Shown here: in pieces, positions 8,011 to 17,104 of the stretch
Layout: each line of letters starts with the position of its first letter
How positions within the stretch are numbered: the stretch's first letter is position 1
NCBI GenBank assembly: GCA_965662775.1
Contig: CBFIIW010000002.1
Coordinates: forward strand, 1 to 64,000
Length of the DNA: 64,000 bases
Origin: UBA7985 sp002690455
Lineage (GTDB): Bacteria > Pseudomonadota > Alphaproteobacteria > UBA7985
Direction: 5' to 3'
The notes under the pieces: model-generated
Databases searched by the model: none
The model's input: only the letters and a program-made list of their open reading frames with translations
What the model was told of the DNA's origin: nothing
Position numbers and translations under genes: made by a program

Positions 8011-11000
8011 TTAGATTTCGATGTCCCCACCAACGACGGTGACGTTGTTCAGGTCGATGACGCCGAAGTTCGTACCATCGAGATTGACGACAAGATAGTT
8101 GATGCCTGCCCCATCCACAGCTGCATCAACCAGTTCTACCGAACTGTTTGTGCCGTCGGTCATGTCCGTGATTGCGGCCGCGATGGTGACTTGACCCGTT
8201 CCGACAGTCTGATCACCACTAAGGGTCAGCGCCGTCAGGTCGATCTCGTCATGGGTCGTTTCAAAGTTCTGCACCAGGTCGTAAGTCCCGATCGCAGTTG
8301 CGGCACCCGTTTGAACGGTTACAGCGAAATCAGCGCTACTCGTGAAGTAGACATCGTCGGCGATAGTTCCGCCAGCCTGCAGGGTGACAGTATCCCTACC
8401 TGCTCCGCCATAGACATCCACGCCTGCGGTCATTGCTGTGAATGCAATGGTATCGTTTCCAGCGTTGAGCGTGAATGTACCTTGAGAGTTGGTCACGTTT
8501 ATCGTGTCAGCACCCTGTGCACCTTTGAACTCAGAAAGGCCGTCAAACGCATTGGCTGCTGAATTCAGATTAGTGGTGCCAAAATCACCCGATACGCCAC
8601 TGACATCGAGCTTGCTCACGCCGCTTGCCGTGAGGGCGGCCCCAGCATCGTCTTCAGCGAGCGTGACGTTGCCAGAACTGGTCAAGGTCATTTGGGTCAG
8701 GGAGGGTACCGCATTCACGGTGGTGTCAACATCCTGATCGAAGGTCAGGGTCGCACCGCTACCAAGGTCTACCGTCAGCGCTGTCACGGCGGCATCATCG
8801 ATATCGAGGGTCATCGAACCCGAGGCATCGAAGGTCAGCGTGGTTCCGGTTGCATCGAGAATTGCGACCGACGCGCCGCTGCCCACGTCAACCTCTTCCG
8901 TGCCAAGGTTATCGATAATCGCTGTATCGCTGGCAAGAACGTTGACGTCAGTCTCGCCGGTAATCCGGTCGAGGTTGACGCTCACTGAACCGATGTTGAC
9001 GGTTTCAACGTTGGTTATCGTCCCTGCCGTAACCGAAGCGTTCAGGGTGATTTCGTCGTTTGAGCCTGCGCCACCGTCGATCTTATCTCCCGCAACCAGC
9101 GCTGCGCCGTTCAGAACGATATCGTCGGCGCCTGCACCCGTGTCTACGGTGCCCGAGGTGACTTTGTTGTTGATGGTCACATCGTCGTTGCCATCGCCGG
9201 TGCTGATTTCGGCATCGGTATCGGTCACATCGATGGTCAAGTTGTCGCCGCCATCGCCGAGTGTCACAGTTTCAATCGTTGCGCCATTCAGCGTAAGGGT
9301 TAATTCGCCATCTGCGGCGGCGCCACTGACCGTGGTAACTGCGGCGAGGCCGCCTGCGCCGATTTCTTCTTCGATCTCCAGATCCTGCGTACCCGTCAGT
9401 TCGAGCGTTGTAGCAGAAGTCGCCGTGATGTTGGCAATCACGTTCGGGCTGGAACCGACAGAGGTAATGGTCAAATCGTCAACGTTGGTATCCAATGAGA
9501 TATCGGCGTTGGTTACGGCGCTGACCGAAACCGTTAGTTCGTTGTCCGAACCAGACTTCATGGTTACGTCAACATCTTCAGAATCTTCCAGCGCGATGGT
9601 GCTCTGGTCAGCCATGTCTTCGATCGTCGCGGTTTCGTTGCCTGCGTCCTTCACGGTGATCATATCGACCGCGTCGGCGTTGTTGACAGTGAAATCGTGG
9701 CTGTTGTCTGCATCGATCATGACGTTAGCGACTTCAGAACCCACGTCCTGCAGGTCGATATCGAGACCGTCTGCAGACAGCTCGATGTCTAGGTTTTCCA
9801 CGTTCTGCAGGTCGGGAATATCGAGGTCTTCGTCCACGTCCTTTAGGATCACTCGGTCGCCGTCGCCAGCCTTGAGGTCGAGCGACGCAATGTTTTCGAC
9901 ATTACCGCCGTCCGCAAAGGTCACGGTATCGTCGCTGGAAGAGCCGGTGATTGTCTGTCCGCTGGAGCCAGCCGGTACGGTGTAGGCTGAACCGCTGTCA
10001 TCATCATCATCACTGGATGAGCTGCTACCGGAGCTGCCGCCGCTGACGGTGATACCGCCACTAGAAGTGCTGGAGCTTGAGCTGGAGTCAGAGCTTGAGT
10101 CATCATCGTCGTCGTCACTCGAAGCCTGGCTGCCACTGTTGGTGTTACCGAGCGCAGCCTGTACCGCCGGATCATTGAGGTACTGCTGCTCAGTGACCGA
10201 CAAGCTGTTGGTCGAGCCTGAGCTGGTTGTGTCACTGCCACTAAGTGAGCCTGCGGCGAGCAGAGCGGCACCGCCAGCAGCTACGCCGCCACCAACCAGA
10301 GCCCAGGTCGGGATGCCGAACATGCCGCCCGCAGCGGCCGCGGCGGCCGGAATGGCCGGTGCCATGGCAACCTGATTGGTCGGAAAAGCACTCGTAACAG
10401 AGCTCGGCTGCATCCCGCCAAAAGTCGAAGACGCTGTGCCTGCACCACTGAAGCTCGCGTAGGATGGCACAGGGCTTTGGCCATAGCCGGCGATGCCCGA
10501 AGAGTAAGCTGGAACGTATTGGGCTGAAGAAGTCGCGTAGGCTGGCATCGTCTGGCCATAGCTAGCGACCGACGGCTGCATCTGGTAGCCGCCAACAACA
10601 GAAGGCTGCGTCGCGTACTGATTCGCGCCGAGCGTGAGTGGGGCATTCGCTGGGTAAACTGCTGGTGTTGGAACAACCGGCGTCGGGTTGAACGGCGCGG
10701 GTGCCGCGTAGGACTGAGCCTGCGCTGCGGAGAACGCTTGCTGCGTCTGCTGGGCGGCGATTGGCGCAGCGCCAGTGTAGGCATTCAGCAGCACGTCGGT
10801 GGAAACCTGCAGCGAGCTGCTCATCGGATTGAGCTGGTATTGGCCGGGCCCGGCAAAGAACTGCACGCCGTCCGCGAGTACGACCCGGATGTTTCCGCCG
10901 CCCGCATCAGTCACAACATTGATCGAGCTCGAGACGTCGGTAAAGCCACCAGAACCCGGCAGATTGTACTGCTGCGCGATGGCTTCAACGGCCATCAACC

Positions 11001-11151
11001 CAAAGGCCCCCGCTAGTACGGTAGAAGCCAACAGCGCCTTTCGGCTACCCAAGCGCCCTTGCAGCGGACGGTGTGCCCGAACCGCGGCGTAGCCTGGTGT
11101 AATAGTTCCGACTTCGAGAAAACTGTTGATCGCGTTTGCGGCGGTGGTCAT
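8011..11151 (-). CDS. Large exported acidic repeat protein (putative surface/adhesin-like)
   Basis: 1046 residues, no cysteine and a single tryptophan. Order (ATG numbering): N-terminal 36-residue basic extension, then an export signal (LLASTVLAGAFGLMAVEAIAQ, about 40-60); a small domain to about 118; a Tyr/Pro/Gln/Ala-rich segment (about 105-235, some 12 Tyr); a hydrophobic Gly/Ala segment (about 275-303); and Asp/Ser runs (about 344-388). The rest is acidic beta-rich repeats with degenerate RTX-like turns (GDGNDDVTI, GAGADDIVL, GGAGRDTVTL), suggesting calcium binding. ATG 11151 has GGGAG 7 nt upstream; a GTG 6 nt earlier is less likely. Function is not recognised. Confidence 0.8.
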   Translation of the reverse strand: MTTAANAINSFLEVGTITPGYAAVRAHRPLQGRLGSRKALLASTVLAGAFGLMAVEAIAQQYNLPGSGGFTDVSSSINVVTDAGGGNIRVVLADGVQFFAGPGQYQLNPMSSSLQVSTDVLLNAYTGAAPIAAQQTQQAFSAAQAQSYAAPAPFNPTPVVPTPAVYPANAPLTLGANQYATQPSVVGGYQMQPSVASYGQTMPAYATSSAQYVPAYSSGIAGYGQSPVPSYASFSGAGTASSTFGGMQPSSVTSAFPTNQVAMAPAIPAAAAAAGGMFGIPTWALVGGGVAAGGAALLAAGSLSGSDTTSSGSTNSLSVTEQQYLNDPAVQAALGNTNSGSQASSDDDDDDSSSDSSSSSSTSSGGITVSGGSSGSSSSSDDDDDSGSAYTVPAGSSGQTITGSSSDDTVTFADGGNVENIASLDLKAGDGDRVILKDVDEDLDIPDLQNVENLDIELSADGLDIDLQDVGSEVANVMIDADNSHDFTVNNADAVDMITVKDAGNETATIEDMADQSTIALEDSEDVDVTMKSGSDNELTVSVSAVTNADISLDTNVDDLTITSVGSSPNVIANITATSATTLELTGTQDLEIEEEIGAGGLAAVTTVSGAAADGELTLTLNGATIETVTLGDGGDNLTIDVTDTDAEISTGDGNDDVTINNKVTSGTVDTGAGADDIVLNGAALVAGDKIDGGAGSNDEITLNASVTAGTITNVETVNIGSVSVNLDRITGETDVNVLASDTAIIDNLGTEEVDVGSGASVAILDATGTTLTFDASGSMTLDIDDAAVTALTVDLGSGATLTFDQDVDTTVNAVPSLTQMTLTSSGNVTLAEDDAGAALTASGVSKLDVSGVSGDFGTTNLNSAANAFDGLSEFKGAQGADTINVTNSQGTFTLNAGNDTIAFTAMTAGVDVYGGAGRDTVTLQAGGTIADDVYFTSSADFAVTVQTGAATAIGTYDLVQNFETTHDEIDLTALTLSGDQTVGTGQVTIAAAITDMTDGTNSSVELVDAAVDGAGINYLVVNLDGTNFGVIDLNNVTVVGGDIEI

Positions 11152-11663
11152 TGCCACTCTCCCAACCCCTGAATATCACTTATCACAATCACCTTGTCCG
11201 TTCCGGTGATGCCTTTTTGGCGGAAATAAATTTCCACCAGTACGATCTCCGAAGCTTCCAAGGCAAAAACACGCGGGAACTGCGCCCATTGTGTGACTTT
11301 CTAGAAAATCACCTGAACAATTCTCAGCGAACTGACAACCCGCGCAACCAATATAGGCCGTGCAGTACAAATCCCGCTATTTCAAATCATGCCATGCTTA
11401 GGCCGCGCTCCCCGGGATTTCAAAAGATTCGGGATAAACCGGTGGATAAGGTTGTGGAACGTGCCGAAACGGGCATAACACAGAGAACTTCGCCAGTACG
11501 AACTACATCTTATGCGCGCATTCCAGCGAATCGGTTTCACAATATGCGTTTGTATTTTGCACCTCACGATCGGTGTCACAAGGAGCAAAAATTTGCAAAA
11601 ATTCGGGCGCAACACCATTGCGTTGAAGGGCTGTGATCGGTTTAGTGCGCGGGCCGGTTTCCG
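11152..11663. other. 512-nt intergenic region between the large exported protein and tRNA-Leu
   Basis: No convincing gene on either strand. A plus-strand frame of 166 codons (11136-11636) has no family resemblance or ribosome-binding site. Base composition is lower in GC than the neighbours. It holds the probable promoter/operator of the exported protein, including the palindrome at 11293-11312. It must also carry the tRNA-Leu promoter, which I could not place with confidence. Confidence 0.5.
11293..11312. promoter_or_regulatory. 20-nt near-perfect palindrome, candidate operator
   Basis: GTGACTTTCT/AGAAAATCAC reads the same on both strands except for one mismatched pair. It lies about 142 nt upstream of the ATG of the large exported protein, in a non-coding region. 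Size and symmetry fit a dimeric regulator site. The regulator is unknown. Confidence 0.4.
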
Positions 11664-11749
11664 GGCCCCTTGGCGGAATTGGTAGACGCTGCGGACTTAA
11701 AATCCGTTTTCCTTTGGAAGTGCCGGTTCGAGTCCGGCAGGGGCTACCA
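11664..11749 (+). tRNA. tRNA-Leu (TAA)
   Basis: 86 nt with a long variable arm and encoded CCA. The acceptor stem GGCCCCT pairs with AGGGGCT (a G1:U72 wobble). The anticodon stem-loop is GCGGA-CTTAAAA-TCCGT (anticodon TAA). The T-arm is GCCGG-TTCGAGT-CCGGC. It is a single tRNA gene, convergent with the flavodoxin-like gene. Confidence 0.95.
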
Positions 11750-11779
11750 ACTTTGCGTATTGAGCGCCGCGACCACCGC

Positions 11780-12247
11780 TCAGAAAATGCCGGCATCAAG
11801 CCCTGCTGCAAGGGTCTGTGCCGTCTCCACTGTCTGCGACACAAAACCTTCATCCCACGTGCCGTGCAGGAGGGTGAGAGCGCTGATCGGCCGCCAGCCT
11901 TGTGCGCTGTAAATTGCTTCCAGACCGCGTTTGGTGGCCGTTCCATCCAGCCCTGCCCGAATGAGTGTTGCCACCGGTAGGCCCGGCTTCTGCCCCAGCA
12001 GATCGTCGTAGGATCGGTCAAAGAAGTCTTTCGTCAGCCCCGCCATGTAGCCAATGTTTTCAGTCGTCAGCAGCAACAAGCCGTCGGCAGCCAGTGCATC
12101 GGTCGCCGTTGCATCTTGTGGTGCCAGCACGCTAAGGCGCAGGTCGCTGAACATGGGGTCGCCCAGCGCATCGACTGCCGCATCGCGAAGCCGCCTTGTG
12201 TTAGGCGATGGCGCGTGCGCCAGAAACAGCAGGTGCTTGGTGCTCAC
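11780..12247 (-). CDS. Flavodoxin-like / NADPH-dependent FMN reductase family protein
   Basis: 155 residues. The N-terminal strand-loop LLFLAHAPSPNTRRLRDA resembles a flavodoxin phosphate-binding loop. LLLLTTENIGYMAGLTKDFFDRSYD (about residues 56-80) matches the FMN-contacting region of WrbA/flavodoxin-like proteins (usually TPNYNGMPPAQMKNFFDR). It probably binds FMN and carries or transfers electrons; the partner is unknown. It is a monocistronic gene. Confidence 0.75.
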   Translation of the reverse strand: MSTKHLLFLAHAPSPNTRRLRDAAVDALGDPMFSDLRLSVLAPQDATATDALAADGLLLLTTENIGYMAGLTKDFFDRSYDDLLGQKPGLPVATLIRAGLDGTATKRGLEAIYSAQGWRPISALTLLHGTWDEGFVSQTVETAQTLAAGLDAGIF

Positions 12248-12382
12248 GTCTGTTGAGTCCCTTCGCTGCCTGAACCTGGAGGTTAACCGGCGGTTCGATC
12301 GGTCGAGTCGGCGGCAAAGAGTGTTCCTGCGCCTGAGACGAACTAGCTTAAGCCAGGAGTTCCCAAGGGGGAAGGACGCAAA

Positions 12383-13336
12383 ATGCGGATCGTACGGTGG
12401 CTATTGATCGGTCTAATCACACTTATCACAGCCGAAGTCGCTGTGGCGCTGGTTCTCGTTGCCAACCTGCCGCGAATGAGCGTTGGCGAGATGGTGGACG
12501 TTGAAGGCGAGAGCCTGCGCATCATTGATGCGGGCGAGGGCCCCGCTGTATTACTGCTCCACGCTGCTACTGCGCATGCGACAGACATGGAGATCAGTAT
12601 TGCTGGGCCGCTGCGGGAAGCAGGGTTCCGCGTGATCGCCGTTGATCGCCCCGGGCAGGGGTGGTCGAGCATGCGCGATCCTGAGCTAATTCATCTTGAG
12701 CCACAGGCCAACTTGCTGGTCCGCCTGATGACGGAGCTGGGCCTGACTTCCGCGACTGTTATCGGCCATTCGCTGGGCGGATCGGTCGCGCTGTCTATGG
12801 GACTGTCACACCCTGACCGCTTGGATGGACTGGTGTTGATGTCCACGCCGACCTTCTCTTGGGCTGAAGACCACTGGTGGGCCTATCGTGCCTCAGAGCA
12901 TACGGTCTTTGGCGGGTTGTTTTGCCGCTTCATCGTCCCTGTTGTTGGCAGCTTGCTGATGGACGCCGGTGCGCGCGAGACCTTCGCTCCCGATCCGATG
13001 CCAGAGGGTTATGTTGCAGAAGCGGAAATCAGGCGACTGCTCGCGCCCGATGTTTTCTGTGCCAATGCCCGCAGCCGGCTGGTGCTGACCCGTGACCTGG
13101 CCGCCATGGAAAGCGACTATGCCGGGCTCTCGGTCCCGCTGATGATTCTCATTGGGACCGAAGACCCGGTTGACACCACCTTCGCCGCCCGGCCGCTAGC
13201 AGCCTTGCTGCCTGAGAGCCAGTTGCACGAGTTCGAAGGTGCCGGGCACCTGATCCATCACAGCAGGCGGGCTGAGGTAATGACGCTGCTCGAAGCCTTC
13301 CTCAACCGAGATGATACCTCGCCGTTAGTGGAATAA
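12383..13336 (+). CDS. Alpha/beta hydrolase, membrane-anchored
   Basis: 317 residues. An N-terminal hydrophobic segment (about 5-27) acts as a signal anchor, placing the domain on the periplasmic side. The alpha/beta-hydrolase fold shows the nucleophile elbow GHSLGG with Ser130, an oxyanion region LLLHAATAH, a candidate acid in GTEDPVD, and the catalytic His in GAGHLIHH. Probably an esterase or related hydrolase; the substrate is unknown. It stands alone, convergent with the FAD/GcvT gene by 25 nt. Confidence 0.83.
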   Translation: MRIVRWLLIGLITLITAEVAVALVLVANLPRMSVGEMVDVEGESLRIIDAGEGPAVLLLHAATAHATDMEISIAGPLREAGFRVIAVDRPGQGWSSMRDPELIHLEPQANLLVRLMTELGLTSATVIGHSLGGSVALSMGLSHPDRLDGLVLMSTPTFSWAEDHWWAYRASEHTVFGGLFCRFIVPVVGSLLMDAGARETFAPDPMPEGYVAEAEIRRLLAPDVFCANARSRLVLTRDLAAMESDYAGLSVPLMILIGTEDPVDTTFAARPLAALLPESQLHEFEGAGHLIHHSRRAEVMTLLEAFLNRDDTSPLVE

Positions 13337-13361
13337 CCCCGCTGATGGTGCAAGGTACCGA

Positions 13362-15782
13362 TTAGCCTCGGCGCATCCGCGCGCCGTCGGGGTCCACCAG
13401 TGGCGTAGTAATAATCCGCGCCGGGCGACGCTCGCCAAGGATCTCAATAGCAAACTCAGCACCGTCAACGGCGCGTGGCGTTGGCACAAACCCCAAGGCG
13501 ACTGATTGCTGACTGTAGTGCGCATAGCCGCCCGATGTAACGAAGCCGATCACGGTGTCGCCGTCAAAGATCGGCTCGTCGGCGACCACGTCAGCATCCA
13601 CCGCGTCTACGGCAAATGCGCACAGCGTCCGCTCCGGCCCCGCTGCCTTTTCGGCGGCGGCGGCGGCCTTGCCGATAAAGTCGACGGGCTTATTGTATGA
13701 CACAAAGCGGTCCATGCCCGTTTCTGCCGGGCGGAAATCAGGGCGGAATTCCCGCTGCCAAGAGCCAAAAAATTTCTCCAGCCGCAGGCTCATCATCGCC
13801 CGCATGCCAAAAGGGCGCATGCCGTGCGCGGCTCCAGCCTCGGCCAGTACCTGATAAAGCCCGAACTGCTCGTCGGCGTTGACGTAAATCTCGTAGCCCA
13901 AATCACCAGTATAGCTGACCCGCTGCACCAGCGCCTGATAGGGGCCAACATCAATGGTGCGTGCATCCATAAATGCCAATGCTTGCGCCGAGACGTCCGC
14001 CCGGGTGCAGGCGGCCAGCACGTCCCGCGCCTTTGGTCCCGCAATCTGGAAGCCGATGCGCCGGGTCGAAATGTTCTCGATCTGAAGGTCATAGCCCTCC
14101 AGATGCTGCTCGAACCAACGCATGTGGAACGCTTGCGAGCCATAGGAGGCTGTTAACTGGAAACGGTCTTCCGCCAGGGCTGTGACGGTAAAGTCCCCGA
14201 TCAACCGCGCCGAGGGGCTGAGCATGGGCGTCAGGGACAGCCGTCCCACGTTTGGAATGCGCCCTGCCATAATCCAATCGAGCCAAGCGCGGGAATCCGG
14301 CCCTTCGACCAGATACTTACCGAAATTGTGGATCTCGTTGATGCCGACGGCTTCGCGCACCGCACGACATTCTTGTGCTGTTGCTTCAAAGGCGTTCGAG
14401 CGCCGGAAGGACGGCGTTTCCCAACGCGGTTCTCCAGGCAGCGCGAAATAGTTGACCGCCTCCATGCCGTAGTGTGCGCCGAACACCGCACCCTGTCCGT
14501 CCCAGATTTGGTAGGCTGGCGTTGTCTGGAAGGGGCGCATCACGGGTAGCTCTTCGTTCGGATATCCGACCGAGAAGCGACGTTGGTAGTTCTCTCGCAC
14601 TTTCTCCCGCGTGTAGCCTGGGGTGATCCAGTCGCCAAAACGCGCAACGTCCATGGCAAAGACATCACGGCTGGGTTCGCCCTCGACCATCCATTCGGCA
14701 AGGCTGAGCCCAACCCCACCGCCTTGGCTGAAGCCCGCCATGACGGCGACGGCGGTCCAGTAGTTCTTCAGTCCCGGAACCGGGCCGACCAACGGGTTGC
14801 CATCCGGGGCAAAGGTGAAGGGGCCATTGATTACTGTTTTGACACCGGCCCGCGCCAGTACCGGAAAGCGGCGGTAGGCGAATTCGACCGAATCACTGAT
14901 CCGGTCCAACCGGTTATCGAGCAGCTCGTGACCAAAATTCAGTGGCGTGCCGTCTACGGCCCAAGGGTCGCAGCGCTGCTCGTAAAAGCCTATACACAAA
15001 CCACGGCCTTCCTGACGGAGGTAGCTTTCGCCCTCGGGGTCCATGACATGAGGCAACTCTTCACCGCGCTCTGAGACTTCGGCCAGCTCTTCGGTGATCA
15101 GGTATTGATGCTCCATTGGGTGTAGGGGCAGATAGAGTCCGGCCAACGCCCCGACTTCACGTGCCCAAAGACCGGCAGCATTGACCACGTGCTCAGCATG
15201 GATCGTACCCTTTTCCGTGACCACGTCCCAGCTACCATCCGGACGCGGGGTGGTAGCGAGTACCGGGCAGCGTAGCTCGATCTCCGCTCCAGCCATGCGT
15301 GCGGCTTTAGCGTAGGCGTGCGTGGTGCCTGAGGGGTCCAGGTGACCATCCAGCGGGTCATAGAGGGCGGCCAGTACCCCTTCGGTATTTGTGATGGGCG
15401 AAAGCGCTTTGATCTCATCCGGGCCGATGATCTCCGTTTCCAGCCCCATATACCGGTGCTTGGCACGCTCAGCCTTTAGAAAGTCCAGTCGGTCAGGGGT
15501 TCCGGCGAGCGTCACACCACCGACGTGGTGCAGGCCGCAGCTCATCCCGGTGATTTCCTCCAGTTCCTTATAGAGCCGGATTGTATAGCCTTGCAGCGCC
15601 GCCATGTTGGTATCGGCGTTAAGGGTATGGAAGCCGCCTGCTGCGTGCCAAGTCGAGCCCGATGTCAGCTCGTCCCGCTCGATCAGCATGATGTCGGTCC
15701 AGCCCATTTTGGTCAGGTGGTAGAGGACTGAACATCCGACGACACCACCGCCGATAACGACAACTTTTGCAGAGGTTTTCAC
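13362..15782 (-). CDS. FAD-dependent dimethylglycine/sarcosine dehydrogenase-type oxidoreductase with GcvT domain
   Basis: 806 residues. The N-terminal DAO-type FAD domain starts with VVVIGGGVVGCSVLYHL, and TWHAAGG is the usual site region for flavin attachment in DMGDH. The C-terminal half (from about 420) is an aminomethyltransferase/GcvT fold that transfers the released C1 unit to tetrahydrofolate (e.g. GYEIYVNADEQFGLYQVL, GMRAMMSLRLEK). The family oxidatively demethylates dimethylglycine, sarcosine or related N-methyl compounds. The start is GTG with GGGGA upstream. It follows the ABC importer operon after a terminator, so it may be separately expressed. The exact substrate is not shown by sequence. 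Confidence 0.88.
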   Translation of the reverse strand: MKTSAKVVVIGGGVVGCSVLYHLTKMGWTDIMLIERDELTSGSTWHAAGGFHTLNADTNMAALQGYTIRLYKELEEITGMSCGLHHVGGVTLAGTPDRLDFLKAERAKHRYMGLETEIIGPDEIKALSPITNTEGVLAALYDPLDGHLDPSGTTHAYAKAARMAGAEIELRCPVLATTPRPDGSWDVVTEKGTIHAEHVVNAAGLWAREVGALAGLYLPLHPMEHQYLITEELAEVSERGEELPHVMDPEGESYLRQEGRGLCIGFYEQRCDPWAVDGTPLNFGHELLDNRLDRISDSVEFAYRRFPVLARAGVKTVINGPFTFAPDGNPLVGPVPGLKNYWTAVAVMAGFSQGGGVGLSLAEWMVEGEPSRDVFAMDVARFGDWITPGYTREKVRENYQRRFSVGYPNEELPVMRPFQTTPAYQIWDGQGAVFGAHYGMEAVNYFALPGEPRWETPSFRRSNAFEATAQECRAVREAVGINEIHNFGKYLVEGPDSRAWLDWIMAGRIPNVGRLSLTPMLSPSARLIGDFTVTALAEDRFQLTASYGSQAFHMRWFEQHLEGYDLQIENISTRRIGFQIAGPKARDVLAACTRADVSAQALAFMDARTIDVGPYQALVQRVSYTGDLGYEIYVNADEQFGLYQVLAEAGAAHGMRPFGMRAMMSLRLEKFFGSWQREFRPDFRPAETGMDRFVSYNKPVDFIGKAAAAAEKAAGPERTLCAFAVDAVDADVVADEPIFDGDTVIGFVTSGGYAHYSQQSVALGFVPTPRAVDGAEFAIEILGERRPARIITTPLVDPDGARMRRG

Positions 15783-15889
15783 GCGCTTATTTCCCCGCTT
15801 TCAAATCAGAAATTAGTGCTATTCAAAGCCTTTCTGCTCAACTCCGTCCAGCCTGATGCGACGTTGCTGCTCCCTCCGCGAAGCCAGCG

Positions 15890-15922
15890 ACAAAAAGCCC
15901 CGACGGTGATACCGCCGGGGCT
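15890..15922 (-). terminator. Rho-independent terminator after the BMP transporter operon
   Basis: Read on the minus strand, AGCCCCGGCGGT-ATC-ACCGTCGGGGCT forms a stem of about 11 bp with one mismatch, followed by TTTTTG. It lies 28 nt past the binding-protein stop codon and separates the importer operon from the DMGDH-like gene. Confidence 0.88.
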
Positions 15923-15949
15923 CTTGATTAAGTCTCAGTCGGTCAGAGC

Positions 15950-17047
15950 CTACTGGGGAATGGTGCCGTCGATGCCCTGGATATACCAGTTCATGCCGAG
16001 CAGAGTGCCATCGGTCAGGTGTGTTTCTCCGTTCGCACAGTCTTCAGCCAGCGCCCCGTCCTGCATGTAGATCGGGCACGGGAAGGAATGCCGATCACCC
16101 GCTGCCAGAGCGGCTTCGATCGCCTTAGCTTCTGCCATTACGTCGCCAGGCATGTTGTCATAATCGGCCAGGTGAACCATACCGACTTCGCCGCCCATGC
16201 CGTCCTTGGTGAAGCCCCACCAGCTATCCTGGGATTCCCAGGTGCCGTTGGCGACGGCTAGAGCGCGCTCAACGTAGTAGCTGTCCCAGTCGTCCACGGT
16301 GGAAACCAGGTGAGCGGTCTCGCCAAAGCGGGACATGTTGGATGCCTGACCGTAGGCGTTCACACCAGCGGCTTCGGCAACCTGCATCGGTGCTGGAGAG
16401 TCGGTGTGTGCAGCGATGATGTCAGCACCGTTGTCGATCAGCGCCTGAGCTGCTGCGGCTTCTTTCGCCGGGTCGAACCAAGTGAAGACCCAGACGATTT
16501 CAACCTCGACGTCGGGGTTGTGCTTCTTGGCTTCGAGCATGAAGGCGTTAATGCCACGGATTACTTCCGGGATTGGGAACGACGCGATGTAACCGATCTT
16601 GTTGGTCTTGGTCACGTTAGCGGCGATGTAACCCTGTACCACGCGACCTTCGTAGAAGCGGCCACTGTAGGTCGAGACGTTTTCGTGGGCTCGGATGTAG
16701 CCGGTCGCGTGCTCGAACTTAACGTCCGGGTAGTTGCCGGCAACCTCATTGGTCGCGTCCATGAAACCGAAGGAGGTGGTGAAGATCAGGTCGTGGCCGG
16801 TTTCAGCCAGCTGGGTGATGGCTTCAACAGCCTCAGGACCTTCTGGCACGTTCTCCAGCGCGGTCGTGGTGAAGCCGTCCAGGGCTTCGACGGCCTGACG
16901 GCCGATGTCGTGGCGGTAGGTCCAGCCGAGGTCACCGGGAGGGCCTACGTAAATGAAGCCGACTTTGGTCTCGGCTTGAGCAGGGGTTGCGACGACAGCA
17001 CCGAAAGTCAGCGCAGACGCCAGAAGGGTCGTAAGAGCACGGTTCAT
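15950..17047 (-). CDS. BMP family ABC transporter substrate-binding protein
   Basis: 365 residues with a Sec signal peptide (TTLLASALTFGAVVATPAQA, cleaved near residue 25). The body matches the PnrA/BmpA family: KVGFIYVGPPGDLGWTYRHDIGRQAVE at the start, then GHDLIFTTSFGFMD and IGYIASFPIPEVIRGINAF. The family delivers nucleosides or related purine compounds to ABC importers; some members serve other ligands. It is the last gene of the operon after both permeases and the ATPase, with AGGAG before the ATG and a terminator behind. The ligand is unproven. Confidence 0.92.
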   Translation of the reverse strand: MNRALTTLLASALTFGAVVATPAQAETKVGFIYVGPPGDLGWTYRHDIGRQAVEALDGFTTTALENVPEGPEAVEAITQLAETGHDLIFTTSFGFMDATNEVAGNYPDVKFEHATGYIRAHENVSTYSGRFYEGRVVQGYIAANVTKTNKIGYIASFPIPEVIRGINAFMLEAKKHNPDVEVEIVWVFTWFDPAKEAAAAQALIDNGADIIAAHTDSPAPMQVAEAAGVNAYGQASNMSRFGETAHLVSTVDDWDSYYVERALAVANGTWESQDSWWGFTKDGMGGEVGMVHLADYDNMPGDVMAEAKAIEAALAAGDRHSFPCPIYMQDGALAEDCANGETHLTDGTLLGMNWYIQGIDGTIPQ

Positions 17048-17104
17048 TGAGTTTCTCCTATATTGGTCTCAACGTGCGGAAGGGAGGACACGTGCAGTCC
17101 CCCC

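Noticed and set aside
8840..9985. 381-codon plus frame antisense to the large surface protein gene
   Set aside because: Its Ser/Val/Thr-rich product is the expected mirror of Asp/Thr-rich repeats on the other strand. It has no domain and no ribosome site.
11136..11636. 166-codon plus frame in the region before tRNA-Leu
   Set aside because: It has no SD, no homology I recognise and non-coding-like composition, and it begins inside the surface protein gene.
11503..12021. 172-codon minus frame
   Set aside because: It runs through tRNA-Leu and the flavodoxin-like gene in another frame.
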